9,037 nt of DNA from Campylobacteraceae bacterium (GTDB lineage Bacteria; Campylobacterota; Campylobacteria; Campylobacterales; Sulfurovaceae). This document shows positions 1 through 6,180 of the stretch, in pieces. Location: positions 1 through 9,037 of the forward strand of contig JAMOSL010000117.1 in NCBI GenBank assembly GCA_027063105.1, written 5' to 3'. The notes below the pieces were generated by a model. It worked only from the letters and a program-made list of their open reading frames with translations, ran no database searches and was not told where the DNA came from. The translations under genes were made by a program, and so were the position numbers. Positions within the stretch are counted from its first letter, which is position 1. Each line of letters begins with the position of its first letter.

Positions 1-236
1 TGAAGTTCTACTATAAATATATTTTTTTTCTCATCTATGCAGTTAATATCAAAAATAGCTTTTCTATCTTCTTCTAGCATTCCAGAATATTCATTTTTGT
101 TAAATTCTATGGATATTATTTTATCTTCTATTGGTAAAATATCATTTAAAAAACTTATTAACAGTGGTTTCGACTCTTCACTTCCAAATATTCTCTTAAA
201 TCCAAAATCTGTAAATGGGTCTATATAAGTCTGCAT
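1..236 (-). CDS. Rpn/PDDEXK_2 family nuclease-transposase, N-terminal part
   Basis: The reading frame opens at the ATG complementary to 234-236 and stays open for 78 codons to the window edge, so the C-terminal part is missing. The protein begins MQTYIDPFTDFGFKRIFGSE, the hallmark start of the PDDEXK_2 (Rpn, 'recombination-promoting nuclease / putative transposase') family. Within the visible part lie Asp63 (AIFDIN) and Glu77 (FIVEL), and the next codon starts CA, as expected for the Gln of the D...ExQ catalytic core. These proteins are thought to cleave DNA as metal-dependent endonucleases and are widespread as multicopy accessory genes. Full members are usually about 280-320 residues. A good Shine-Dalgarno (AAGGA, 243-247) sits 6 bases before the start. 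The neighbouring permease gene is on the same strand upstream, 143 bases away. Whether the gene is intact beyond the edge is unknown. Confidence 0.85.
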   Translation of the reverse strand, partial: MQTYIDPFTDFGFKRIFGSEESKPLLISFLNDILPIEDKIISIEFNKNEYSGMLEEDRKAIFDINCIDEKKNIFIVEL

Positions 237-263
237 ATTATTTCCTTTTATTTAATATTAAAT

Positions 264-272
264 ATCATATCA
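264..272 (-). promoter_or_regulatory. Putative extended -10 promoter of the Rpn-family gene
   Basis: Read on the minus strand this is TGATATGAT, an extended -10 (TGn plus TATGAT) lying 28 bases before the ATG at 236. It predicts a leader of about 20 bases that includes the AAGGA ribosome site. No convincing -35 is seen, which is usual for housekeeping promoters in Campylobacterota. In DNA this AT-rich, chance matches are frequent. Confidence 0.4.
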
Positions 273-285
273 AAAAATTATTTGA

Positions 286-314
286 GGGTATTTAAAATAC
301 TATGATTAATACCC
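286..314 (-). terminator. Inverted repeat, possible weak terminator after the permease gene
   Basis: GGGTATT (286-292) and AATACCC (308-314) form a perfect 7-base stem around a 15-base loop. They lie about 70 bases beyond the permease stop, at the end of the long minus-strand gene series. On the minus strand a run of six T (277-272) follows only after nine further bases, so it is not a canonical intrinsic terminator. A competing small hairpin (GTATT/AATAC, 288-300) exists inside it. An operator role for the downstream gene is the alternative. Confidence 0.35.
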
Positions 315-342
315 CCTTAATTTTACCTCCGAAACTGCTTCA

Positions 343-360
343 AACTTAAGAAATTTAAGT
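343..360. repeat. CTTAAG-type imperfect palindrome
   Basis: ACTTAA (344-349) and TTAAGT (355-360) are inverted around GAAAT, about 20 bases beyond the permease stop. The minus-strand 11-mer TTTCTTAAGTT (353-343) also occurs at 8871-8881 inside the inverted repeat before the ferredoxin gene. The two could be sites for a common DNA-binding protein, but short AT-rich repeats also arise by chance. Confidence 0.35.
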
Positions 361-379
361 ACCGATTACATAACATAAT

Positions 380-1180
380 TTATCTTCTATTAGCTACTTC
401 TTGAAGATAATCACTAATTTGAATTAATGAAAATGTAACTAGAAAAATCATCATACCTGGGAAAAAACTTACCCACCAAGCAATCTCCATTACAGATTTA
501 CCATCACTCAATATACTACCCCAACTCATATTTGGAGGAGTTACACCTAGTCCTAAATAACTAAGTCCACTTTCGGCTAAAATTGCTCCACTTACACCAA
601 ATGTAAAACTTACTAAAAAAATGGGTATTAAAAGAGGCATAAAATATTTAAATATTATTTTTATATTTGATACTTTGGATATACCCAAAATCTTTATAAA
701 TGGTTGTTTTGATATTCTATGACTCTCTGCACGGATAAGTCTTGCTGTTCCCATCCAACCTGTTATTGAAATGACTATAATTAAAATTAAAGTAGATGCT
801 GATATATAACTTACTAATGCTAAAAGTAAAAAGAATGTTGGAAAAGTTAAAAATAGATCAACTATTATAATAAAACTCTTATCAAAATATCCTCTAAAAT
901 ATCCTGCACTAACACCTAATATCAAACCAATTAGAGAGGATATAATCGCAGAACCAACTCCAATAATTAGAGATACTTCTCCACCGTTTATTACTCTTGC
1001 AAAAACATCTCTGCCTAATCTGTCTGTACCCATTAAATGATTTAGACTAGGAGATATTAATATTTTGTCTGCATTTAAATCAAATGGAGATAATGTGTAT
1101 ATTTGTGGAACTATAAAAGAGAGAGAAAATATAATGATAAGTATAGATGCACTTATTATGGGGACTTTTCTCCTCTTCAT
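380..1180 (-). CDS. ABC transporter permease, OppC/DppC/YejE type
   Basis: This 266-residue inner-membrane protein is one of the two channel subunits of a peptide/nickel-type ABC importer. An N-terminal membrane segment (about 7-27) is followed by the diagnostic OppC sequence GTDRLGRDVFARV (51-63), which opens the transport domain. About five more hydrophobic segments follow. The cytoplasmic EAA-like loop that contacts the ATPase lies at about 147-182 (ARLIRAE...ILGISK), and the typical end WWVSFFPGMMIFL...ISDYLQEV is present. The length is slightly below the usual 280-300. It starts 7 bases after the rsmD stop, so it is probably cotranscribed with rsmD. The partner DppB-type permease, the ATPases and a binding protein are not in the window, so its substrate cannot be named; peptides or nickel are family expectations only. 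Confidence 0.9.
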   Translation of the reverse strand: MKRRKVPIISASILIIIFSLSFIVPQIYTLSPFDLNADKILISPSLNHLMGTDRLGRDVFARVINGGEVSLIIGVGSAIISSLIGLILGVSAGYFRGYFDKSFIIIVDLFLTFPTFFLLLALVSYISASTLILIIVISITGWMGTARLIRAESHRISKQPFIKILGISKVSNIKIIFKYFMPLLIPIFLVSFTFGVSGAILAESGLSYLGLGVTPPNMSWGSILSDGKSVMEIAWWVSFFPGMMIFLVTFSLIQISDYLQEVANRR

Positions 1181-1187
1181 TATCTAT

Positions 1188-1796
1188 TTAATCCTCTTCT
1201 GGTTTAAAATAACTGATTGTACTTCTACCAAATTTCTTTCGTTTAAAGAACTCTAAATCACCAATCTTTTCTGGCATATCAAGATTAGTCATATGTTCAA
1301 CAATAACCATTTCACAAGAATTTATATCAATACTTTCTATTAGTTTTATAGTTTTATCATAAATTTCATCCATTCCATCTCTAGTAGAAAATGGTGGGTC
1401 AAAATAAAAATATGTCTTTTTAGAACTGTTTGTTAGTGCCTCTAAAACTAAAGAAAATTTTTCAAAACTATCACCAAAGAATAGATTACAATTAGTAGCG
1501 TTTAATTTCCTTGTATTTGATTGTAAAATATTATAAGCTTGTCTATTATGTTCTATAAAATAACACTGACCTGCCCCACGACTTGATGCCTCTAAACCGA
1601 CTGAACCACTTCCTGCAAAAACTTCTACAAAGTTTTTATCTATAATATCAAATTGAAGAGTATTAAAAAGTGACTCTTTTAAAATTGACTTTGAGCTTCT
1701 AGTAGTATTGATATCAGGAATCTCTATAGTCTGACCCTTATACTTTCCAGCAATAATGTTTGTCGTAAATAATTTTATTATATTATGTTTTTTCAT
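1188..1796 (-). CDS. rsmD: 16S rRNA (guanine-N2)-methyltransferase RsmD
   Basis: RsmD methylates N2 of G966 (E. coli numbering) in 16S rRNA during 30S assembly, using S-adenosylmethionine in the cytoplasm. The 202-residue protein shows the family order: IIAGKYKG (14-21), the TTRSSKSILKESLFNTL segment (31-47) corresponding to the usual RPTTDRVRE-LFN motif, the SAM-binding motif EVFAGSGSVGLEASSRGA (58-75), and the catalytic DPPF (133-136). An N-terminal extension of about 12 residues precedes the IIAGKYKG core, and I recall similar extensions in Campylobacterota. No Shine-Dalgarno is visible before the ATG. Instead an extended -10 lies 7-16 bases upstream, which would make a transcript from it nearly leaderless. 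It follows the L,D-transpeptidase gene after 33 bases and precedes the ABC permease by 7, so it may be expressed both by read-through and from its own promoter. Confidence 0.93.
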   Translation of the reverse strand: MKKHNIIKLFTTNIIAGKYKGQTIEIPDINTTRSSKSILKESLFNTLQFDIIDKNFVEVFAGSGSVGLEASSRGAGQCYFIEHNRQAYNILQSNTRKLNATNCNLFFGDSFEKFSLVLEALTNSSKKTYFYFDPPFSTRDGMDEIYDKTIKLIESIDINSCEMVIVEHMTNLDMPEKIGDLEFFKRKKFGRSTISYFKPEED

Positions 1797-1803
1797 AAAA
1801 AGG

Positions 1804-1812
1804 ATTTTAGCA
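1804..1812 (-). promoter_or_regulatory. Putative extended -10 promoter just before rsmD
   Basis: On the minus strand the sequence reads TGCTAAAAT, a good extended -10 (TG, one base, TAAAAT). Transcription would be expected to start about 7 bases further on, at or immediately before the rsmD ATG (1796-1794). That ATG lacks a ribosome-binding sequence, which agrees with a leaderless message. No -35 match is evident. Confidence 0.4.
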
Positions 1813-1829
1813 TATAACTTCTTATTTTT

Positions 1830-2405
1830 CTATTTTTTAATATATACAACTGTACCTTTTTGAATTCCGTACCATAATTTTTGCATATCCTTATTCGTAA
1901 TAGCAATACACCCATGCGTCCAATCTTTAGATAAAGTATATTCATTGGCTTTACCATCAGCATTCCATGCTAATTGACCATGTATCATAATACCTCCACC
2001 AACATTAACTCCTTTTTTAATATCTTTAGAACTAGGATAAGATATACCTAATGACCTATAATATTTTTTAGAACATTTTTTACGATTAATATAGTAATGC
2101 CCTTCTGGAGTTCTATTATCCCCTCTTCTAATTTTATGCCCTATTGGATTTTTTCCTAAAGATATAGGAATTGTATCTATAAGATAATTATCTCTATATA
2201 ATTCCATTTTTCTCTTAGATTTATATACAACTATTTTATCTATATTCTCATATTCTCTTATATAATTATCTGATAGAATTTCTCTTCTACACTCTTTAAT
2301 CTTATAATATTTAGCATCTACATTCGTATTAAATCCATCTCTATCAAATTCAAATGAACTACAACCAAACAATAAAACAATAAAAATATATAGTATATAT
2401 TTCAT
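1830..2405 (-). CDS. L,D-transpeptidase (YkuD family) lipoprotein
   Basis: The 191-residue product is a probable periplasmic lipoprotein enzyme that forms peptidoglycan cross-links, or attaches groups to peptidoglycan, through a cysteine. A short hydrophobic signal (residues 3-14) ends in LLFGC, with Cys15 as the likely lipidated residue; Phe at -2 is unusual for a lipobox. The YkuD domain covers about 56-190 and contains GKNPIGHK (84-91), RTPEGHYYI (98-106), the conserved His142-Gly143, and the catalytic THGC motif (163-166; nucleophile Cys166, His164). Its ATG directly follows the stop of the preceding 111-residue gene (TAAATG), so translation is probably coupled. It is the distal member of the polysaccharide gene run. 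Classical 3-3 cross-linking is the family default; a role in anchoring a surface polymer is only inference from context. Some YkuD enzymes have other activities, so the exact reaction is open. Confidence 0.9.
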   Translation of the reverse strand: MKYILYIFIVLLFGCSSFEFDRDGFNTNVDAKYYKIKECRREILSDNYIREYENIDKIVVYKSKRKMELYRDNYLIDTIPISLGKNPIGHKIRRGDNRTPEGHYYINRKKCSKKYYRSLGISYPSSKDIKKGVNVGGGIMIHGQLAWNADGKANEYTLSKDWTHGCIAITNKDMQKLWYGIQKGTVVYIKK

Positions 2406-2741
2406 TTATCCAACCAACCAATTCTCTAAATTAAAAGAATCCTCTGTGGCATTCATGCTTTTCCAACCATGCGATTCTAAATACATAACTCTGCCTCCAA
2501 AATATCCTATTGCATATCTCTCTTTATATATAACAAAATCCCCACTATTTAATATATTAAAAATCTCTTGATAATCTTTAGGTATTTTATAATTAGAAAA
2601 TTCATATTGATGTATTGCTTCTAATGTTGAATGTAATATCTCATTATTTATTAAAGATTTACTTAAAATATAATATGCAGGATATACAATAGCTGGATTA
2701 TCAATAATATCAGATATATATAATCTCTCTTTTTGTCTCAT
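2406..2741 (-). CDS. Hypothetical 111-residue protein in the polysaccharide operon
   Basis: I do not recognise this protein. It has 111 residues, no signal peptide or membrane segment, and no cysteine. The first 60 residues look helical, with many Ile, Leu and Tyr. The C-terminal 45 residues (GDFVIYKERYAIGYFGG, then MYLESHGWKSMN, ending ENWLVG) look like a small beta-rich fold. That part loosely recalls the GD-V-I...GIY-G strands of NlpC/P60-like proteins, but the catalytic Cys is absent, so I do not claim kinship. It is real by position. Its ATG overlaps the deacetylase stop by four bases (ATGA), and its stop abuts the L,D-transpeptidase ATG. Being locked between a carbohydrate deacetylase and a peptidoglycan enzyme suggests a cell-envelope or sugar-modification role, which is inference only. 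Confidence 0.75.
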   Translation of the reverse strand: MRQKERLYISDIIDNPAIVYPAYYILSKSLINNEILHSTLEAIHQYEFSNYKIPKDYQEIFNILNSGDFVIYKERYAIGYFGGRVMYLESHGWKSMNATEDSFNLENWLVG

Positions 2742-3487
2742 TTCTTTGCTATCCCATCATAAAAAGATTTTATAAAAGATTTTATATGATATTTAATCAT
2801 ATTCTTAGTGGTAAATAATCGTTCTATATCTTTTTTATTATCTGCATCTATTCTATATATTAATCCATTTACTCCATCAAAGTTTTTATTTATTCCTTGA
2901 CCTACCTTAAATATATATTTATAATGTTCTTTTATTAATTCAAGTGAGTTATAGTTATATCTTCCAAAAGGTAGTATAAAACTATCTACTTTTATATTTA
3001 ATTTATCTTCTAATACCTCTTTTGATTTTATTATCTCTGTCTCTAAATTAACCTCATCAAGAGATAAATCTTTATGCTTATATGAATGTGAAGCCATTTT
3101 AACTAATCCACTATCACTCATCTCTTTTAACTCTATCCAACTGCAAAATGAACCAAAATGAATATAATTTTGATCCTCATATATTTCATAATGAGGTAAA
3201 GATAATCTCTGAGTAATTGATGCCTGACAATTATCTTCTATAAGTCCAACAGGTACTGCTAATATAGCTTTAATATTATATTTTTTTAAAAGAGGAAATA
3301 CAAAATGATAAAAATCAAAATAGGCATCATCAAAAGTTAAACATAAATTTTTATTAGATATTAATTCATCATCAGGTGTTATTATAGTAAAATTTTCTAT
3401 TAAATATTCCAAATGCTTCTCAAAAATTTCTAAATCATTAGAGAACTCTTTTCCATTTATATGGTGATACATCAAAGATATAAGCAT
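2738..3487 (-). CDS. Polysaccharide deacetylase, CE4/NodB type
   Basis: This 249-residue protein is a carbohydrate esterase family 4 enzyme that removes N- or O-acetyl groups from sugars using a metal ion. The start MLISLMYHHI is typical of the family. NodB motif 1 is LTFDDAYFD (50-58; Asp53 presumed general base, Asp54 metal ligand), motif 2 is SHSYKH (133-138; His134 and His138 metal ligands), and motif 3 is LPFGRYN (172-178). It has no signal peptide, so it probably acts in the cytoplasm on a nucleotide- or lipid-linked precursor rather than on exported polymer. It starts one base after the wzz stop, and a perfect AGGAGG (3495-3500) lies within the last codons of wzz. Its own end overlaps the next gene by four bases. 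The substrate is unknown. Confidence 0.9.
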   Translation of the reverse strand: MLISLMYHHINGKEFSNDLEIFEKHLEYLIENFTIITPDDELISNKNLCLTFDDAYFDFYHFVFPLLKKYNIKAILAVPVGLIEDNCQASITQRLSLPHYEIYEDQNYIHFGSFCSWIELKEMSDSGLVKMASHSYKHKDLSLDEVNLETEIIKSKEVLEDKLNIKVDSFILPFGRYNYNSLELIKEHYKYIFKVGQGINKNFDGVNGLIYRIDADNKKDIERLFTTKNMIKYHIKSFIKSFYDGIAKK

Positions 3488-3488
3488 A

Positions 3489-4295
3489 TTATTTCCTCCT
3501 ATCTCTTAAAAACTGTAAAAAAAATGCGAGTAGAATACTGAAAAGTAAACCACTAACAAGCCCCAATATTACAATAAGTTTTTTACTTGGAGTTATTGTT
3601 TTTGGATTTAAGTACATTTCGCCCTTGATTTTTGTACTAAATGTCCTATTCGGTTTAATTGTAGTGTTTAATGCTACTAAAAAGTTTTTTTGTTTTAGAA
3701 TAATACTATTTAATTCTAATATAGCATTATCATTTCTTAAGATACTAATAGCATAAGCACAATTCAGAGATTTATCTAATTGACTTTCCATATTATTATT
3801 TTGAGATAAAAAATTATCTCTTTGACTTTCCATATCATGTATATTCTTTTGTGTATTTAATATTATCATTTTTTGATCTTTTATATATGTTTGAACTGAT
3901 AAATTATGCTCTACGGTTAATTCCATAAATTTTTCTTTAAGTAGTTTATCAAGACTAGTTTTATCATATCCATCTGCATAAATTCTAATGACTCCTTTAG
4001 AATATTTAGGTTTAACTACATTACTTATAAATGGCATAGGTTTATCTTTATTATTATCAACTTGATATTTAGTAATTAAAATTTGAGCTAAACTCTCCTC
4101 ATTCTCAATTATATGAGTATTGTTTTGAGCGATTTGTATAAGTATATCAGCCTTGTAAATTGCTTTTTGTATAAAAAATGCATAAAAGGAAGCTACTGAC
4201 ACAAAGATAATCACTATTCCAATGATTAACTTTTTATAATTTAATATTGTATTTAAAATATCATCAATTTCATTTTTTGGTATTTGACTATTCAT
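3489..4295 (-). CDS. Wzz-type polysaccharide chain-length regulator
   Basis: The 268-residue inner-membrane protein belongs to the Wzz/polysaccharide co-polymerase group, which sets the modal length of Wzy-made polymers. A short cytoplasmic N-terminus (1-20) leads into membrane segment 1 (about 23-41). A mostly helical, coiled-coil-like periplasmic region follows (about 45-225, including the Gln/Asn-rich SQRDNFLSQNNNMESQ part). The proline-containing motif NPKTITPSKK (230-239) comes directly before membrane segment 2 (about 240-260). The C-terminal tail is only a few residues and carries no tyrosine-kinase domain, so this is not a Wzc/CpsD fusion. It is somewhat shorter than typical enterobacterial Wzz (about 320-330). 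It overlaps the upstream glycosyltransferase gene by ATGA and has an AGGAG site (4305-4309) nine bases ahead of its start. Confidence 0.85.
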   Translation of the reverse strand: MNSQIPKNEIDDILNTILNYKKLIIGIVIIFVSVASFYAFFIQKAIYKADILIQIAQNNTHIIENEESLAQILITKYQVDNNKDKPMPFISNVVKPKYSKGVIRIYADGYDKTSLDKLLKEKFMELTVEHNLSVQTYIKDQKMIILNTQKNIHDMESQRDNFLSQNNNMESQLDKSLNCAYAISILRNDNAILELNSIILKQKNFLVALNTTIKPNRTFSTKIKGEMYLNPKTITPSKKLIVILGLVSGLLFSILLAFFLQFLRDRRK

Positions 4296-5017
4296 ATATT
4301 TTTTCTCCTAAATTTAATTATTCCATTTATCATTAATTTGTAAAATTTAATTAATGAGTATGGAGATTCTTTTGATTTTTTAAATGCAAATAGAACTGAA
4401 ACTCCATATCCCAAAAATCCAAATAATCTATAAAACATTGCACCTTTTGCCTCTATTAATTTAATACTTTCATAATTTTTACCCGAACTCTCTATAGGAT
4501 GAATTACTATATTAATTGGAATATATAAAATCTTTAATCCTTTGTCTAATGCATCGCTTAAAAAAATTATCTCTTCACCTGTCGGAAAATTACTGCCTAA
4601 TCCAAATCTTTCATCAAATCTAAGATTAACTTTATTTATACTATCTAGTCTAAAAGCTATTTCAACGGAAGATACCCTCATAATAGTTTTTTTTGTATGC
4701 CAAAATGATTTTTCTTTATATCTTTTATATGGTTGATTATCAGGTGTTTGTACACAGAATGTAATAATATCAGCTTCCATATTATCTTTAAATGACTTAA
4801 TAATATTTTCTTCCAAATCATTAAAATACTCTAAATCATCATCGCTAATTAGACAAATATCTTTTTGTGCTAACAATATTGCACGATTTCTACTTTTAGC
4901 TAAACCTTTTTCATCTTTTTCTGTTAGTTGGTCTATTAATAAATGAGAAACAGTTAAATTTAGATTTCTCTTTTGAAATTTACTGTTCATTGTAGAGATT
5001 AATATCTCTAAATTCAT
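4292..5017 (-). CDS. Glycosyltransferase, GT2-like (GT-A fold)
   Basis: The 241-residue protein probably transfers one sugar of the repeat unit from a nucleotide donor to a lipid-linked acceptor on the cytoplasmic face of the membrane. It has an abbreviated N-terminal strand (MNLEILISTMN), GLAKSRNRAILLA (38-50), the metal/donor-binding DDD (59-61), FDERFGLG (134-141) and GEE (147-149; the expected site of the general base). A hydrophobic stretch near 194-212 (FYRLFGFLGYGVSVLFAFK) and a basic tail may associate it with the membrane. Donor and acceptor cannot be deduced. It overlaps the Wzy-like gene upstream (ATGA) and wzz downstream (ATGA), with AAGGA (5024-5028) before its start. Confidence 0.82.
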   Translation of the reverse strand: MNLEILISTMNSKFQKRNLNLTVSHLLIDQLTEKDEKGLAKSRNRAILLAQKDICLISDDDLEYFNDLEENIIKSFKDNMEADIITFCVQTPDNQPYKRYKEKSFWHTKKTIMRVSSVEIAFRLDSINKVNLRFDERFGLGSNFPTGEEIIFLSDALDKGLKILYIPINIVIHPIESSGKNYESIKLIEAKGAMFYRLFGFLGYGVSVLFAFKKSKESPYSLIKFYKLMINGIIKFRRKNI

Positions 5018-6180
5018 ATTCTATCCTTTATAACAAAATATAATTTTGTTATTCCATAAGATGCAACAGGTAATAAAATTGCGACTAGTGGCATTCTATG
5101 TCTTACTGCTCCACCTAAATGAAACTCCCAAATAGAAAATAGCATAGCACTTGATAAAAATATAAATAGATATATCTTAGATACTTTTAACCCTGCATAG
5201 AATACAGCTAAATATATAAATATGGAATATATAGAATCTATAAATATAGCAAATAGAGTTAATGGATTTTTATAGTGCATTATTGGAAATGGGGATAAGA
5301 TAAATTGTAAAAATAGAAATGGAATATCTTTAATTATATCAAAATATGTATGCCACTCTACAACTCCATAAGTCAACTCTCCATATCTAAGATTAGCACT
5401 ATTTCTAATATATGCAAAGAACTCTGGACTAAATGTATAATTGGTGAGTTTTGTAAAAATAAAAGGCATGAATATTAATACTCCTAAAATCATAGAGTAT
5501 TTAATTAATCTATTCTTCTGAAACAGTGCAAAAAATATAATTACAATAACAATTAATTGAGGTCTTCCAAATATTAAAAGTAATGAACCTAATAATATAA
5601 ATATCAAACCCCTATTATTATAATACCTATCTATTAATCCATATATCATAATTGAAAAACCAAATAGAATAAAAAACTCTCTCAATGGAATAGGAATATA
5701 TAATAAAAAAGATGGATATACTGCACTAAGTATTAGAAATATATTAAGACCCATATTTTTATCTTGACCATTTTTTTCCAAAACTATATGCCATGATTTC
5801 CACAAGAATATTAATGATAATATAAATATAAATATTTCAAAAACTATAAATAACTCTAATTTGAATAGGGATAAAATTCTTAATGGATAAGTAGCATAAT
5901 AAAATAGTTTAACGCCTAAAGACTGATTCGGTGGGAAATAATTATTTGTAATAATATCAGCAAACAAGACTGTATCAGGCAAATTGGGGACAAGTGAAGA
6001 GAATGAAGTAAATATAAAAAAGAGATAATAGTATATAAAAAGTATTGTTATAGCTTTTATGGAAAATCCAGCTTTGATACTTTTTGAAATATAACTAAGA
6101 ACTCCTATAAAAAACATTATATAGAATGGAGCTAAAAAAAATCCTGTAATATCTAACATTGGGAAATAAGATTTATCCAT
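5014..6180 (-). CDS. Multi-spanning membrane protein, probable Wzy-type polysaccharide polymerase
   Basis: This 388-residue protein is almost entirely hydrophobic, with about ten predicted membrane segments. It has the features I associate with Wzy/EpsG-like polymerases: a PSFLLYIPIPLREFFILF segment (156-173) with the Arg167-Glu168 pair, an arginine-containing GRP, a larger loop near 255-290, and a late GGAVRHRMP (356-364) whose arginines resemble the RHR/RYR motif of O-antigen-polymerase-like proteins. Such enzymes join lipid-linked repeat units in the periplasm, with Wzz controlling length; the wzz gene lies two genes downstream. The start codon overlaps the stop of the first glycosyltransferase (TAATG) and no Shine-Dalgarno is visible, so translation is probably coupled. 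Wzy proteins share little sequence, so the call leans on topology and context; a lipid-linked-sugar glycosyltransferase of the GT-C type is the main alternative. Confidence 0.65.
   Translation of the reverse strand: MDKSYFPMLDITGFFLAPFYIMFFIGVLSYISKSIKAGFSIKAITILFIYYYLFFIFTSFSSLVPNLPDTVLFADIITNNYFPPNQSLGVKLFYYATYPLRILSLFKLELFIVFEIFIFILSLIFLWKSWHIVLEKNGQDKNMGLNIFLILSAVYPSFLLYIPIPLREFFILFGFSIMIYGLIDRYYNNRGLIFILLGSLLLIFGRPQLIVIVIIFFALFQKNRLIKYSMILGVLIFMPFIFTKLTNYTFSPEFFAYIRNSANLRYGELTYGVVEWHTYFDIIKDIPFLFLQFILSPFPIMHYKNPLTLFAIFIDSIYSIFIYLAVFYAGLKVSKIYLFIFLSSAMLFSIWEFHLGGAVRHRMPLVAILLPVASYGITKLYFVIKDRI

Noticed and set aside
37..228. Plus-strand open frame of 63 codons
   Set aside because: It lies antisense to the Rpn-family gene, whose protein is clearly recognisable; serine-rich shadow without a ribosome site.
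1065..1256. Plus-strand open frame spanning the rsmD/permease junction
   Set aside because: Antisense to two well-supported genes and crosses their boundary; no recognisable protein.
2520..2741. NlpC/P60 peptidase assignment for the 111-residue protein
   Set aside because: Only a loose resemblance in the beta-strand pattern; the protein has no cysteine, so the catalytic residue is absent.
4542..4736. Plus-strand open frame of 64 codons
   Set aside because: Antisense to the glycosyltransferase at 4292-5017, with no family features.
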